Of a stretch of 18,622 nucleotides of DNA, positions 9,344 to 18,622 are shown piece after piece. The stretch spans positions 355,650 through 374,271 of the forward strand of contig NW_025064896.1 in NCBI RefSeq assembly GCF_019112545.1, read 5' to 3'. This DNA comes from Guyanagaster necrorhizus (lineage: Eukaryota > Basidiomycota > Agaricomycetes > Agaricales > Physalacriaceae). The notes under the pieces were generated by a model, which saw nothing but the letters and a program-made list of their open reading frames with translations, did not search any database and was not told the DNA's origin. The number at the start of each line of letters is the position of its first letter. Position 1 is the first letter of the stretch. The position numbers were made by a program, and so were the translations under genes.

Positions 9344-10674
9344 CTAAACACCGTTTGTACTGTGACGATTTCCCCCATATTCATCGCGCCCTTCAAGCTT
9401 GTATCCCTGGTCGTACGACACACTTTGATCCACAGTGATGTGCAAGGGACCTCCATATCTGGAGCCCGCAGAGCTCGAGTCCCTCGACAGCCCCGTTTGA
9501 GAATATCCCAAACCGGCCCTGACTATGATCAAGGAAGGTACAATAGCCTGTGGAACAGACTCATCAGCAGCCAGTCAGACGGAAAGAATATACCATCACA
9601 TACACTAATCTGCCCCAAGGCATCACCCATGACCGTACTCACATGACTACGCTGCGTAAAGAAAGCGAGCATCAGAGCTGCAGTGAAAGCATATACGCCG
9701 CCAGACTCGACTACAGTCCATATAACAGTCATATACGGATTGGACTGCTTTCTAGATGTCCGGGTCAACGCCCGTCTTGACAACCACCAGATGCGTGTTG
9801 CAATCAACGTGGTTACGAGGATTTGGGTGACAAGTGATAAAGACCATGTGGCTTGCAGCCAGTTGAGAACATCGTCCACCATATGAACGTCTGATAGACT
9901 GAGATGAGATATGCGGTAAACGGAGATGTAACCGCAGACTGTGGATACCCATCAGAAAGATGATCATGAACTTCTCGTGATAAATGGAAACTTACCACCA
10001 AAAGCGAGTACAACAGACACCTGTACACAGGATATTACCTGTATGGTATGGTAGAAAAAATGCCAACGCACGGGGAAGAGACACAAAAGGATCCTCTTAT
10101 CCCAGATGACGTACAAACGCCAGACGAGTATGCTGTCGCCGATGAGACACTGAGAAGGACGCCTAAATACCATTCACCATGAGATGGCGAACAAGGAAAA
10201 ACACACATTAGTAACAGTTGTCGCTTCCTGCAAGATATACACGGGACGTGTCATGTCCTCCCAATAGTAGTACGAGCCTTCGGGCACCTGATTGCTCCAA
10301 ATGAATCCCTCGATCATGGACCTTAGGCCTGCAGCAATATGGACTGTCGAAAGTACGAACTGCACGGTCGCAGCACCAAGGAGGACCCTAGGTTACCAAG
10401 AAATCAGAATTGACCTGAAGGCCTCGTGAGCAATACTTACCATGAAGTCGATGTCCTACGCCTGATTAGAACGTGCAGACAGCAGAAGTATAGGACGAGA
10501 CTAGTGGAGAGCAAATGAGAGAGATAGCGACAATCATAAAACCACACACTTGACTCCTGGACGATGTTCAGTCAGTGAGAATGCAAGTACGAATCATTCA
10601 AATATCATACCATAAAAAACGGTTGTACACCAGAGACCCACAAGAGCTGCTAGATCGGGGGTGAGAACCTTCAT
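9344..10674 (-). CDS. Agaricomycete multi-pass (7TM-like) membrane protein, unknown function
   Basis: The model has eight exons: 10674-10611, 10556-10550 (7 nt), 10500-10441, 10387-10207, 10149-10072, 10020-9996, 9938-9604 and 9547-9344. It gives 317 residues, with introns of 49-57 bp and GT...AG borders. Text such as CLIGDSILVWRLYVIWDKR, NWLQATWSLSLVTQ, ATRIWWLSR and VVESGGVYAFTAALML follows a large family of hydrophobic fungal proteins with about seven helices and a hydrophilic C-tail; its function is unknown. The tail is Ser/Gly/Tyr-rich. The start is uncertain: the frame is open upstream of the chosen ATG (INTTEIHDALVAM) without another in-frame ATG, so a further 5' exon may exist. A truncated inverted copy lies at 6371-6794. 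Confidence 0.85.
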
Positions 10675-11017
10675 AGCGACGAGCGCATCATGTATTTCCG
10701 TAGTGTTTATATACGAAACTACTGCATCAATCGGGGGTGTATCTTTCAGATCAATGAGAGAATGATGGCGCGGGTCCTGAAATAAGGCATATCGTTGTGT
10801 ATTTTCAAATCAAACCACCTTCAATGCCTGGCATGGGCCCAACCAGTAAGACGGCGTTTGTTCCACACATCAAAAACAATGCATCAATCAAGGTATAATA
10901 TTGCTGGAAAATAGGTCAACAACCATCAGAAGAACGTTGATATAGGTAATTTACCAGAGGCCAGAGGTGAACGGAATGCGACATGTAAAGCAAGAATGAT
11001 TGTGAAAAATGAGTGCG
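10675..11017. other. Spacer between the RING gene and the membrane protein gene
   Basis: This holds the 3' flank of the RING gene and the 5' region of the membrane protein gene. A minus-strand stretch (about 10675-10777) is open and in frame with the membrane protein. Possible upstream exons start at an ATG near 10983 with GT...AG borders, but their phases do not join cleanly, so no extension is called. Confidence 0.4.
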
Positions 11018-11723
11018 TCATTCAACGCTGAACAGGGTGCGAGCTTTCAATCCGATAACACCACCCCCTCTCCCATCCCATCCGGGGATTGTAGCGCGAC
11101 ATACGGGGCACCTGCAAAATAACTCAGTTGCCTGATGATCAAAAAATACGAAATAAATCTCACTTGGCCAATAATTCTCCTCCACCCATCATGAGACCTG
11201 CCCTTCGCTTGGCAACCTTCACAGCAGTAAAAAGACACGACCCGCAACATATATGCCCGCACGGGGTGAGCGTCGCATTGGTGGGCGGAGTGAAGCATAT
11301 TGGACAGTTGTAGGAAGATAGTGGTTCTGGTTCGGATTCACGATTGTCTTCAGCTGTTGTTTCAGGAGGGAGTTCTGACGGCCCCGCGACCGGTTCCTGG
11401 TCGACGTCCGGGGACACAAGAGGCACAGTGGAGAGTTCCTCGACGGCGACACCGTTAGGTCCAGTTGAGGGATCCTCCTCTTGCACTGTCTCCTTGCGCC
11501 GCCGTTTCCGCGGAGTCGCGTTTGATGTACTCTTTTTTCTTCTCTTCGTGGGCCGTTGTTTCGCAGGCGAAGCCGTTTGTTCTGGCTCTGGCGATACAGA
11601 CGGTATCGGTGGACCGGATCTGGAGCTGGCACGGGAGCGCGACCGTGAGCTAGCCGCTAAAGATGCTGCTCTCGAGCGTGGTAGCATCATCCTGGAAGTC
11701 GTCGGTGCAGGAAGAGCATCCAT
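11018..11723 (-). CDS. RING-finger protein (probable E3 ubiquitin ligase)
   Basis: Two exons, 11723-11164 and 11111-11018, with a 52-bp intron (donor GTGAGA, acceptor TTGCAG), give 217 residues. The first ~135 residues are Ser/Pro/Glu-rich with two basic clusters (about 56-77, including KRRKK and PRKRRRK) that could act as nuclear localisation signals. A C3HC4 RING lies at residues 140-191: CPIC, then CGHICCGSC, and after splicing CPVCR. Without the splice the last Cys pair is lost. RING proteins of this shape, such as Slx8 and RNF4, transfer ubiquitin to nuclear targets. The resemblance is in architecture only; no SUMO-interacting motif was confirmed. It is divergent with the FunK1 copy, about 400 bp apart. 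Confidence 0.88.
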
Positions 11724-12123
11724 GGGTAAGTAGTGTAAATGGAAGATACCAGCTTAATAGCCGGCCAACAGCCTTCGGCAACAGCCAGTCGAAAAGGAAA
11801 TAACTCAGACCCCGCTGGAAAATGCCGGTTGAACGATCGAGCGGGCCGCTGCTGCCGCAAGTTCATTCTCGAACTTGAACTTTGCTTCGCTTCAGTCCTC
11901 TTCAAAAGAGCTGCTGTTGTTCTTTCTTCCTACGATTACTGGGAACGTCACTATTTCTATTGTTATCTTAGGGCACCTTTAAATGTGAGTGGCACAATGC
12001 AATTTCTTCATTTGCGACCAGCCTCGCTTCACGCTGAAATCCGATATATAACGGATGAATTGGAGGTCCTGTTCTCTCATCACCTTCTTCCTAATTTATG
12101 CTCTCTTCTTACTTTTTCCCCTA
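11724..12123. promoter_or_regulatory. Shared divergent promoter region (RING gene / FunK1 copy)
   Basis: The starts of the two opposite genes are 400 bp apart. The last 60 bp before the FunK1 ATG (about 12064-12123) are strongly pyrimidine-rich on the plus strand (TCTCATCACCTTCTTCC), as is common near fungal transcription starts. A plus ORF at 11739-12143 crosses this space but has no recognisable domain. Confidence 0.5.
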
Positions 12124-14721
12124 ATGTCAGACTCTACCCGTGACGGTGCTCGAGCTCCTCCCAACCAACCTGTCGTTGCTCCCAAAGCCGACGCCCCCCC
12201 CGCCAGTTGGACACACTCCGATTAAAAAGAAAGCTGCTGGTCACGGAACGTTTGCTGTCAAAAACCCCGCGATGATATACAGGCGTCTTGAGCTCGCTGA
12301 AGAGACGCGTGGCATGGCCCAGGACCCGATGCCAGCTCGCGACTTTATGAACGAGTTGAACGAGTTCTTGCCATGGAACGAAACCACTCCGATGCAATTC
12401 AGAAAGTTCCAGCCCACCAAAGAACGACTCAAGAAATTGACAGACATGGCTACTGCTTCTGAAGCTAAAACCTATGAATTATTTGTATGTTCTTCAAGAT
12501 AGTGCATGCTACAATTGTCTAATATTTTCCACGGCTCGAAGCATTCTCCGGTTGGCCTTTTGATCTGAAACCTGAAGACCGACGTCCGAGATATCCACAT
12601 TGTGTTCTTCAGTGGAATGACAGCTATGCCACCCCGGATAAGTTCTGTGATTTGCTCTCGGTGGACGTCAATGCCGTTGATGTCAGTCGGCCGACTGTCA
12701 GGCGGTGCGACGTACGCAAGCTCGATTTCGCTAACGTCGAGACTCACACCGAAATGAAGCCCAAGGTGTGGGATGATCCCTACTGTGACGGAGATGCCGT
12801 ATCGGACGGCGAAGAAGACGACTACGAAGACATTGAACAATACGAGGGGAATGATGCGTGCTGATAAAGTGGAGGATGACGGCAATGGCACCCAAGCTGA
12901 CGAATGCGAAGAAGACTATCCACCCGAAGATCTGGGAGAACTTGACGTTGCAAATGACGAAGACCCGAAGGGAGGAAGAACAAGCTGGTGACACCGAACC
13001 CTTGCCTGATGAGGACTATCCTTTCGATAACAACACCCTTCGTGGGCAACGTACTCACGGTCAGATCTGTGCTTACGCCGGGGCAACGATGACCATGCAA
13101 TTCTGGACTCATCTGTTCACAGTCCTCATCTTCAGTTCCTATGGCCAGCTGCTTTGGTGGGACCACTCCTCTGTAATCGCCAGCCGTCGATTCAATGACG
13201 CTGAACATCCACTTATTCTGTTCAGATTCTACAAACGCTTCGCCCAGCTTACCCTCGCACAACGCGGCCGTGATCGTAGAATATCTATCCCCACGAAGGT
13301 CCAAGGCCGCAGTGCAAGGGCTGCATTCAAGCGATATGCCCCTGGATGCTGGCGAGGCAAGGCGTTGGACGAGGTTAGAGAGGAGATGAGCGTGAATCAG
13401 CTTGCTCTTGTGCGATTAACGGTGGGTTCAGGGTCCAGTCAACGAGTTTTCATCATTGGCGCACCAAGTTGGCATCAAGGCGGATATTCTCCTTTCGGAA
13501 GAGCTACCCGGCATGGTATGGCTTATTGCGTGCGCAAGAGCCAGACGCTGTTTTATAAGGATTATTGGAGGGAGGACGCGCCGCACACTATACCAGAGTC
13601 TGAAGTCTATCAACTCCTTGCGAAACATGAAATTCCGCATGTCGCTGAAATGAAACTTGGTGGTGACAGTGGTTTCGAGACTATGGGTCATAGCTACGGG
13701 TCGAAGGTCTGGGCACGCGCGCACCACCGGATTCGACATCTTATCGGGCATCTCATTGTCCTCGTTACTAAAGGTCGCCCGTTGGAATCGTCCGAAACTG
13801 CAAAGCAGCTCGTCTCCTGTCTCGCGGACGCCATGGAAGGTATGTGTATTCACGAGTTTGAGCGATACACTCACTGACTATGAATGGTTGACAGCGCACC
13901 AAAAAGCTTATGAGCTCGCAGGGATTCTACACTGGGATATCAGCGTTGGGAACATCATGATGACTCTGAATCGGGAAGATAGACGAGGGATTTTGATTGA
14001 TTGGGACCACTGTGTCCTGGTTAGTCATGTTCGTGGATCTTCCCGTATTTCTTAACGGTATGTGTATCATGATTGATTGGTACCCAGGGCACCTGGCAAT
14101 TCATTTCAGCACATCTGCTTGACAATCCAAACGCGGAACACACAGTCGTTGACGATCGAGAATCGGCTCTCTACGTCCTTGTCTGGGTGGCCTTGCGGAA
14201 CCTTCGACACAGTTTACCTCCCGAACTTCTCAAAGATACATTGTCCATCTTCGACATGTATGTAGCCCTACCTCAGCAGCGCGATGTAGGGGGCAGACAC
14301 AAACGCAACGCTTTGATATCGGACACCTTCAGCGGCGATATCGGGCTGAAGGTCCCTGGTCTCGAAGATTGTTTGACAGAATTGTGCGAAACTTTTGCTT
14401 TTCGGTATAAAAAAAGTCAAAGGTACACGTTCCAAGTCTGCAGCTGCAGCTGCCACCGAACGCGCCTTGCAACAAAAGAAACTTGCACAGTTGGAAAAAC
14501 CTTGTTTGTTCTATGAGACCTTGAGGGCCTTCGCCGAGGATATCGAGGAACCCTCTGGAAAAGAAATCGACTGGTGCGACAACGTAAAATTGATACGGGA
14601 AGCCGGGCGCACTGGGCGACAGAAACGGGGCCTGTCAGAGAAGCATGAATCCCAATCGAAGCATTTCAGGGGCTACGACGGCACTGCAACGCCTGCGGTC
14701 TCGCTTGACAATAATGGATAA
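12124..14721 (+). pseudogene. FunK1-type protein kinase, frame-broken copy
   Basis: Exon blocks are about 12124-12484, 12542-13839, 13895-14019 and 14088-14721. Recognisable text: THGQICAYAGATMTMQFWTH, HPLILFRFYKRFA, VFIIGAPSW, LFYKDYWRED, LAGILHWDISVGNIMM, ILIDWDHCVL, GTWQFISAHLL and ESALYVLVWVALR. This is the order of the fungal FunK1 kinase family (Pkinase_fungal), which is expanded in mushroom fungi. Frame changes are needed at or near a C8 run (12194-12201), at the first splice junction (12485-12541), near 12860, near 12965, and at an A7 run (14409-14415). The catalytic HRD motif is HWD (Trp codon 13933-13935), though the Asp and the later IDWD (Asp codons 13999-14001 and 14005-14007) remain. 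Neighbouring genes have no such breaks, so real decay is more likely than poor sequence. Expression is possible but the full kinase is not encoded as read. Confidence 0.85.
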
Positions 14722-15078
14722 GGACTGATTGATTTTTTTCAGTTGTATTTTTCACCTTTCATCCGGTTTTATCTACGGTCTTTCAGTATGTAACTACTCT
14801 AGCCTTTGGAATTATTTGAAGTCACTCCTGGGGAAATTCTCTACATGAATCGTTCCTATCCCGATCGATGACCTTGCTGCTGCGGTTTTGATACTTCTGT
14901 ACGATCTGCAAAGAAGATGCTTGGTTTTCGCATTACTCTTCCTTCTCTTTGTCTTCTCATCGGAGAATCCAGCAGGTAGTGCTTTCAATTTGATTTATGT
15001 AACTAACTCCCCGTGTCACCAACTATCTTGACTATTAACTACTACAGGGTGACGGCAAGGTTTCATTACAGCATCGGT
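14722..15078. other. 3' flanks of the convergent FunK1 copy and metallothionein-like gene
   Basis: No gene was recognised. Two genes converge on this space, so it should hold both 3' ends. T-rich tracts occur around 14732-14765. Confidence 0.5.
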
Positions 15079-15315
15079 TTAGTGCTTGCACTCCGAGCAC
15101 TTACATTGGCCGGTAGCGCAGGAACAGCTGTAAAGCAAGACATATTCAGCGCACAGTTTCCGAATGACAAAACGACAGTATTTACGAGCTGCAGCTGCAC
15201 GAAGCGGTGCTGCAAGTCTGGGAGACGGGGACCTCGGTGGTCTGTCGAATATCAATGAGTCAATTATCAGTATAAGGTGAGGAAAGAGAGGACTGTGTAT
15301 ACGAACAGCCAACAT
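15079..15315 (-). CDS. Copper-metallothionein-like peptide, 37 residues
   Basis: Three short exons, 15315-15307, 15241-15186 and 15127-15079, join with GT...AG introns of 65 bp (donor GTTCGT) and 58 bp (donor GTAAAT). Phases match and give a 37-residue peptide, MLATTEVPVSQTC... to ...CSECKH. It has eight Cys at 13, 18, 20, 23, 25, 30, 32 and 35, Ser as the other main residue and no aromatic residue. The last five Cys follow CXCX4CXCX2C, the spacing of short fungal copper metallothioneins such as those of Agaricus and Neurospora. These peptides bind Cu(I) in the cytosol and buffer excess metal. The first exon codes only three residues, so it is the least certain part. A TATA box lies about 90 bp upstream of the ATG. 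No metal-response element was identified with confidence. Confidence 0.75.
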   Translation of the reverse strand: MLAVRIHSPLFPHLILIIDSLIFDRPPRSPSPRLAAPLRAAAARKYCRFVIRKLCAEYVLLYSCSCATGQCKCSECKH

Positions 15316-15403
15316 GATGTCTAAGAACGGCGGTTAGGCTGTTTGGAGCTTTGAGGTTTGAGATTTGGTGGGTTGCTGAGGGCTTTCCTATAGATTGAGC
15401 TGT

Positions 15404-15412
15404 CTTTATAGG
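15404..15412 (-). promoter_or_regulatory. TATA box of the metallothionein-like gene
   Basis: The minus strand reads CCTATAAAG, about 90 bp upstream of the ATG at 15315. Position and sequence fit a core promoter; the start site is unknown. Confidence 0.5.
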
Positions 15413-16011
15413 ATTTCTGGGGCTCTACTGACAAATGTTATACCTGATCATCCAAAAAATTGCTCTTTGGATTTACTGGATCCAAGAGTTAGCGCAGGCT
15501 GTTGTTCTACGCCACGCGCCGAGCGCTCACTACGGATCTTCCATGCGGATGCAAGTTTCAGCCACCTTGTTATAATCTTCCGACCAATATCCGTATCCGG
15601 ACCGCACGCCTCAAGATTCCTATTTCAGATTTTCCTTCTAACCACCTTTCTAGCTTGCCGTAAAGGCGATTATACGAGGTATGTGCAGTCCCAACTAAGT
15701 GACGTTTTGTAAAATATGACGCCAGCGCATAGTAAAATAATCGATGAAGCACTGATGATCGTTGAATAGCCTACTACCCGCCATGGCTACGCCCTCACCT
15801 CATTTGTGACCAAATGCTGTGCCTCGCCCTGAATATCTTCAATTTGCATGGCTTCTTAGGCTCTAAGACGATCCAGAGTTGAATCAGATGGTGCACTGGA
15901 CCTGCGACTGCAGCGAGAGTACCGCCACCGTTTGGCCAGACCAGGAGGCCATTTATGATCTGATCTCTATTATTACTGTCTGGAAAGCGCCTGCTTTCAC
16001 TCGCCACTTGT
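15413..16011. other. Intergenic, no gene recognised
   Basis: The 105-codon plus ORF (15395-15712) and the 85-codon minus ORF (15795-16052) have no recognisable domains or matching splice partners. It probably contains the upstream region of the metallothionein-like gene at its left end. Confidence 0.4.
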
Positions 16012-17730
16012 GTGTTCAAAGGAAATTCGAATGACCCGCCCGACGCCACCATCGATACCGGCGATGACGGGATCCGTCACTTATTGCAATCTGGTCAAGG
16101 ATTGCAAGCGCTTTATGTCGTGAAACAAGTTCCCTGCGCATCGGTATCCAACACGCCGCTCAGGATACGAGGGCGATATACACGACTTGTCAGGCCCATT
16201 CCCGTATTTCCTTTCATTGCTGTAGCCGGTCTCAGTAATAACTATGTGGTCTGATTCTATTGCTCTTGGATATGAGCTTGTTGTTGTCGCACTTACCGTT
16301 GCGTGCGTGTCATTTCATTTTCCCTAGGGACCGGTACCCATCCTGACATGCCAGTAGGATTTACATGGTGACCACTTCACATGTCAGTCTATATTTTAAT
16401 CGATACCGAAGAGGGGATTCGAGAACCTTCAGGTTTACGGTACGTGCCCCTTTATCCAAAAGTTACAATGTCATTCGTGGATGCCAAGGTGTTCGCTTTA
16501 TGGCATGTCTACCTTGCACCGTACGCACGTTCTGACTTGAATAATGTTCACTTAGGTTGTCGATACTTGTTGTACGGTGGTTGTCTCCCATTCTGTAGCG
16601 AAGATCATAAACGGAAAAATATGTATCCATTCCCGTAAATCACCTTCGCCTTATTTACGACGGAAGATCGTGGGAGCTCTGACTCGTTTTCTCCAGGACA
16701 TTTGCAGTGAGTACCTAATCTGCTCAGAACCATTTTGGCTCAGTGCTCATTCTTGTAGCTAGAGAATGCGGTATAAATTCTGTGGATGGTAGAAATGAGC
16801 TCTGACTAACATTTTGCTTCAGTGCTTCATGGTGTTTGCCGTTCAAGGGTGTGTGTCTATATGGCTTTCAAGTCCTATCCTTGTTGATGTAACGCTCCAG
16901 ATTTTTTTATTATTCGAACTTGGATAGGTGCGATTTATGTCAATGGAAGACCCCACTAACCATCTCAACTAGCACCTTCCGTAAAGCCATGGATGCATAT
17001 AGCTCTGACAACAGTCGCCTTATGTGCCCTCGGTAAGGCTCGTACCTTTTCAAGATTTCATTTGACACAGTGTTTCTTGATTCTGAAGGCGCAAGCATTG
17101 GTGCGTTTCCACTTCCCCCCCTGTTCAGGATCCCTCAACCTTCCTTCAACAGTTGTCACCATCAAACCCTTTTCGCACCTACCATTCTCAATATATTCAG
17201 GTGGCGTAGTAGGTTCCGTCGGTGGAGTTTCATTGGTTTAGTTGCGGATGCTGACTTTCATGCTTCGTAATTGTTTTGCGTGTCTGTTCTGGCGTTTACG
17301 ACGTCATTCGACGTCATTATAACCATATTCTCTTGCTATTGTTTGGGAACCAAGCGAGAGAGCGTGGTGCGATGGTTCGCTGGATGTTTAGATTCGAAAC
17401 AGCTTGATTGACTTTCTCCTAGGATATCCAAGTACCAAGATGATGCGACTTATTATGTCTATGCTAGGCTCATCATTACAGCCTGTGTCGGTCTTGTATT
17501 GTGATTATCTTAATCTGCTAATCAAGATGACAGAATAGTGCAAACTGCCGCAGTAATCACGGTAAATCTGCGTCAGTATCTTGAATTCACTTCCGTTCAC
17601 TTGCTCTACTAATATTGCGCAGTTGTTAAGAAGGACGTGTGGATGATCGGACATCTTGCACTCAGCAAAGGTAATGACTATTAACCATTCCTTTCAAGGC
17701 GACTCTGCAATTGAATACGTGAACAACATA
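16012..17730 (+). pseudogene. Decayed DUF6534-like multi-pass membrane protein gene (relic)
   Basis: No intact model can be built, but short coding-like pieces follow the order of DUF6534-type proteins of Agaricomycetes. They are an N-terminal DATIDTGDDGIRHLLQSG then GLQALYVV (about 16042-16116), YPKVTMSFVDAKVFALW (about 16455-16504), VVDTCCTVVVSHSVAKI (about 16558-16608), VGALTRFLQDI (about 16671-16703), RMRYKFCG (about 16762-16786), VADADFHAS (about 17240-17268), TKMMRLIMSML (about 17434-17466), and an ATL...LNT remnant near 17700-17720. Stops and frame changes separate them. The family normally has about seven membrane segments and unknown function. The match is by remembered pattern, so it is only tentative. 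It could instead be unrelated noise in part. Confidence 0.4.
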
Positions 17731-18182
17731 CTTGCAATGTGAAGCCTGTCACTTCTCTGGTGCTTGATCTGTTGTTTATCTTGATTTTGTAGTGTTAAAA
17801 GCAGGGTCGATGATACGGATAATGCATGCGATTGTATGCTCGAAAAGATGGAGATCCTTTTCATAACACCAATAGATGAAGGTGTTTCAGAGGACACACG
17901 TCTTCTCTTGTTGTCGCTCTGAAATCATCCTGATGATGATTCTCCCCAGCTTGTAGAGGTTGAACCACGCAATTCCAACTCGAATCAGGTGTAATCGATG
18001 ATCCTGCGGCGACTTTGATTAACGGTAAATTACTTCAATGGACTCCGAATGTACTATAATGTTAAAGAGTAGCCCTAAATAATTTCTTGAGGTGGCAAGA
18101 GTGGGAGTCGAACCTGCCCAACCTAGTGCCAAAAACCGGAAACGGCGGCGACGTAGCAACTGATTCGCTTCTCTCACTCCAA
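17731..18182. other. Intergenic, no gene recognised
   Basis: Short ORFs only. A B-box-like GGTTCGACTCC lies on the minus strand at 18104-18114, but no tRNA can be folded around it. Confidence 0.4.
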
Positions 18183-18622
18183 CTACCACCATCTGCCTGT
18201 GTGTTCCTTTGGCCCACGGATATACGAGCAGAGGGATCGTGGCAAGGAGTAGGGTATATTCACGTCCTTGCTAGTGCAAACGTATTGATATTCATTATTC
18301 GAAAGGGAATCGAATAGCAAGCTCTTCAGGGCAAAAGTAATATCTTCTGCATTACTTACCAATCGATAGCTCGATTTCTCATTCTCTCCAATACAATCAG
18401 GACGCAATTTTAGCGCCTTAATCTCGGCCTGATTCAACGTGACTTCCTTGCTTCTGATAAGCGCCCAGGGCACCCTCAAGATACCGTCAACACTCCCGCG
18501 AAAGCTCAACCTTTTACCTCCAATCATTGACGATCATTGACGATCTGAATACATCACTAACTTTATTTACAGGGTATCTATCGTTTGTGATATAGAAATC
18601 AATGACGTCGTCCGTCGATGCT
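18183..18622 (-). CDS. Possible partial hypothetical gene at the window edge
   Basis: A 114-codon minus ORF (18527-18183) starts MIGGKRLSFRGSVDG and has mixed, protein-like composition (VTLNQAEIKALKLRPDC, NEKSSYRL). Upstream, to the window edge, a second open stretch reads STDDVIDFYITNDRYP in another frame. A GTAAAA...TTGAG intron could join the two, and a GTAAGT inside the ORF could be a donor. I recognise no family. It may be a partial gene running off the window or chance ORFs. Confidence 0.25.

Noticed and set aside
11344..11733. 129-codon plus-strand ORF
   Set aside because: It is antisense to the RING gene's low-complexity N-terminal region and has no domain.
11739..12143. 134-codon plus-strand ORF before the FunK1 copy
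   Set aside because: It runs across the divergent promoter into FunK1 in a different frame and shows no recognisable motif.
14916..15258. Plus-strand two-exon small protein with a hydrophobic N-terminus (MLGFRITLPS...) overlapping the metallothionein-like gene
   Set aside because: It splices in frame, but it resembles no family, and the antisense strand encodes the far more specific Cys pattern.
17299..17318. Short tandem of a GACGTCATT unit, CRE-like
   Set aside because: Only two units; no gene nearby to regulate, so no site is called.
18104..18114. Minus-strand GGTTCGACTCC, a perfect tRNA B-box
   Set aside because: No matching acceptor stem, A-box or cloverleaf could be built within 90 bp, so no tRNA is called.
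18524..18545. Tandem CATTGACGAT repeat
   Set aside because: Two copies only; may be chance or a small slippage event.
1..18622. CRISPR array, bacterial operon or rRNA
   Set aside because: No spaced repeats, Shine-Dalgarno/operon layout or rRNA signature; spliceosomal introns show a eukaryotic genome.

Overview
This window looks like nuclear DNA of a mushroom-forming basidiomycete (Agaricomycetes). The signs are introns of about 47-70 bp with GTNNGT donors, a FunK1-type kinase, a fungal multi-pass membrane protein typical of Agaricomycetes, relics of a DUF6534-like protein, and a Ty1/Copia element primed by the anticodon arm of initiator tRNA. No organism can be named from the sequence alone. 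All gene models were spliced by hand from frame, splice signals and remembered family patterns.

Left third (1-6370): a decayed Ty1/Copia retrotransposon on the minus strand. Its 5' LTR is at 6163-6370 and its primer binding site at 6151-6162. Gag, protease, integrase and reverse transcriptase run from 6079 to about 2645 in one reading frame, broken by nonsense codons but with no frameshift. A 1.83 kb non-coding insertion (811-2639) with TG...CA ends splits the element. The RNase H part resumes on its far side (545-810). The 3' LTR was not found. The element body has almost no CpG, while the LTR and leader keep theirs.

Middle (6371-11017): an inverted duplication. A truncated plus-strand copy of a membrane protein gene (6371-6794) lies directly against the LTR, which appears to have landed in one of its introns. 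The intact eight-exon copy is on the minus strand at 9344-10674. Between them is an eight-exon ERV41/ERGIC2-like gene (7167-9071, minus) with a long Pro/Ser-rich C-terminal tail.

Right (11018-15315): a two-exon RING-finger gene (11018-11723, minus) sits head-to-head with a FunK1 kinase copy (12124-14721, plus). The FunK1 copy carries several frame breaks and has HWD in place of HRD. Just beyond it is a three-exon minus-strand gene for a 37-residue copper-metallothionein-like peptide (15079-15315), which is easy to miss because its longest exon is 56 nt.

Far right (15316-18622): no intact gene. Ordered fragments on the plus strand (about 16012-17730) resemble a heavily decayed DUF6534-type membrane protein gene. 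A possible partial minus-strand ORF runs to the window edge. The genes do not form one pathway. The window mixes housekeeping genes (ERV41-like, RING) with fast-turnover lineage-specific families and transposon debris.
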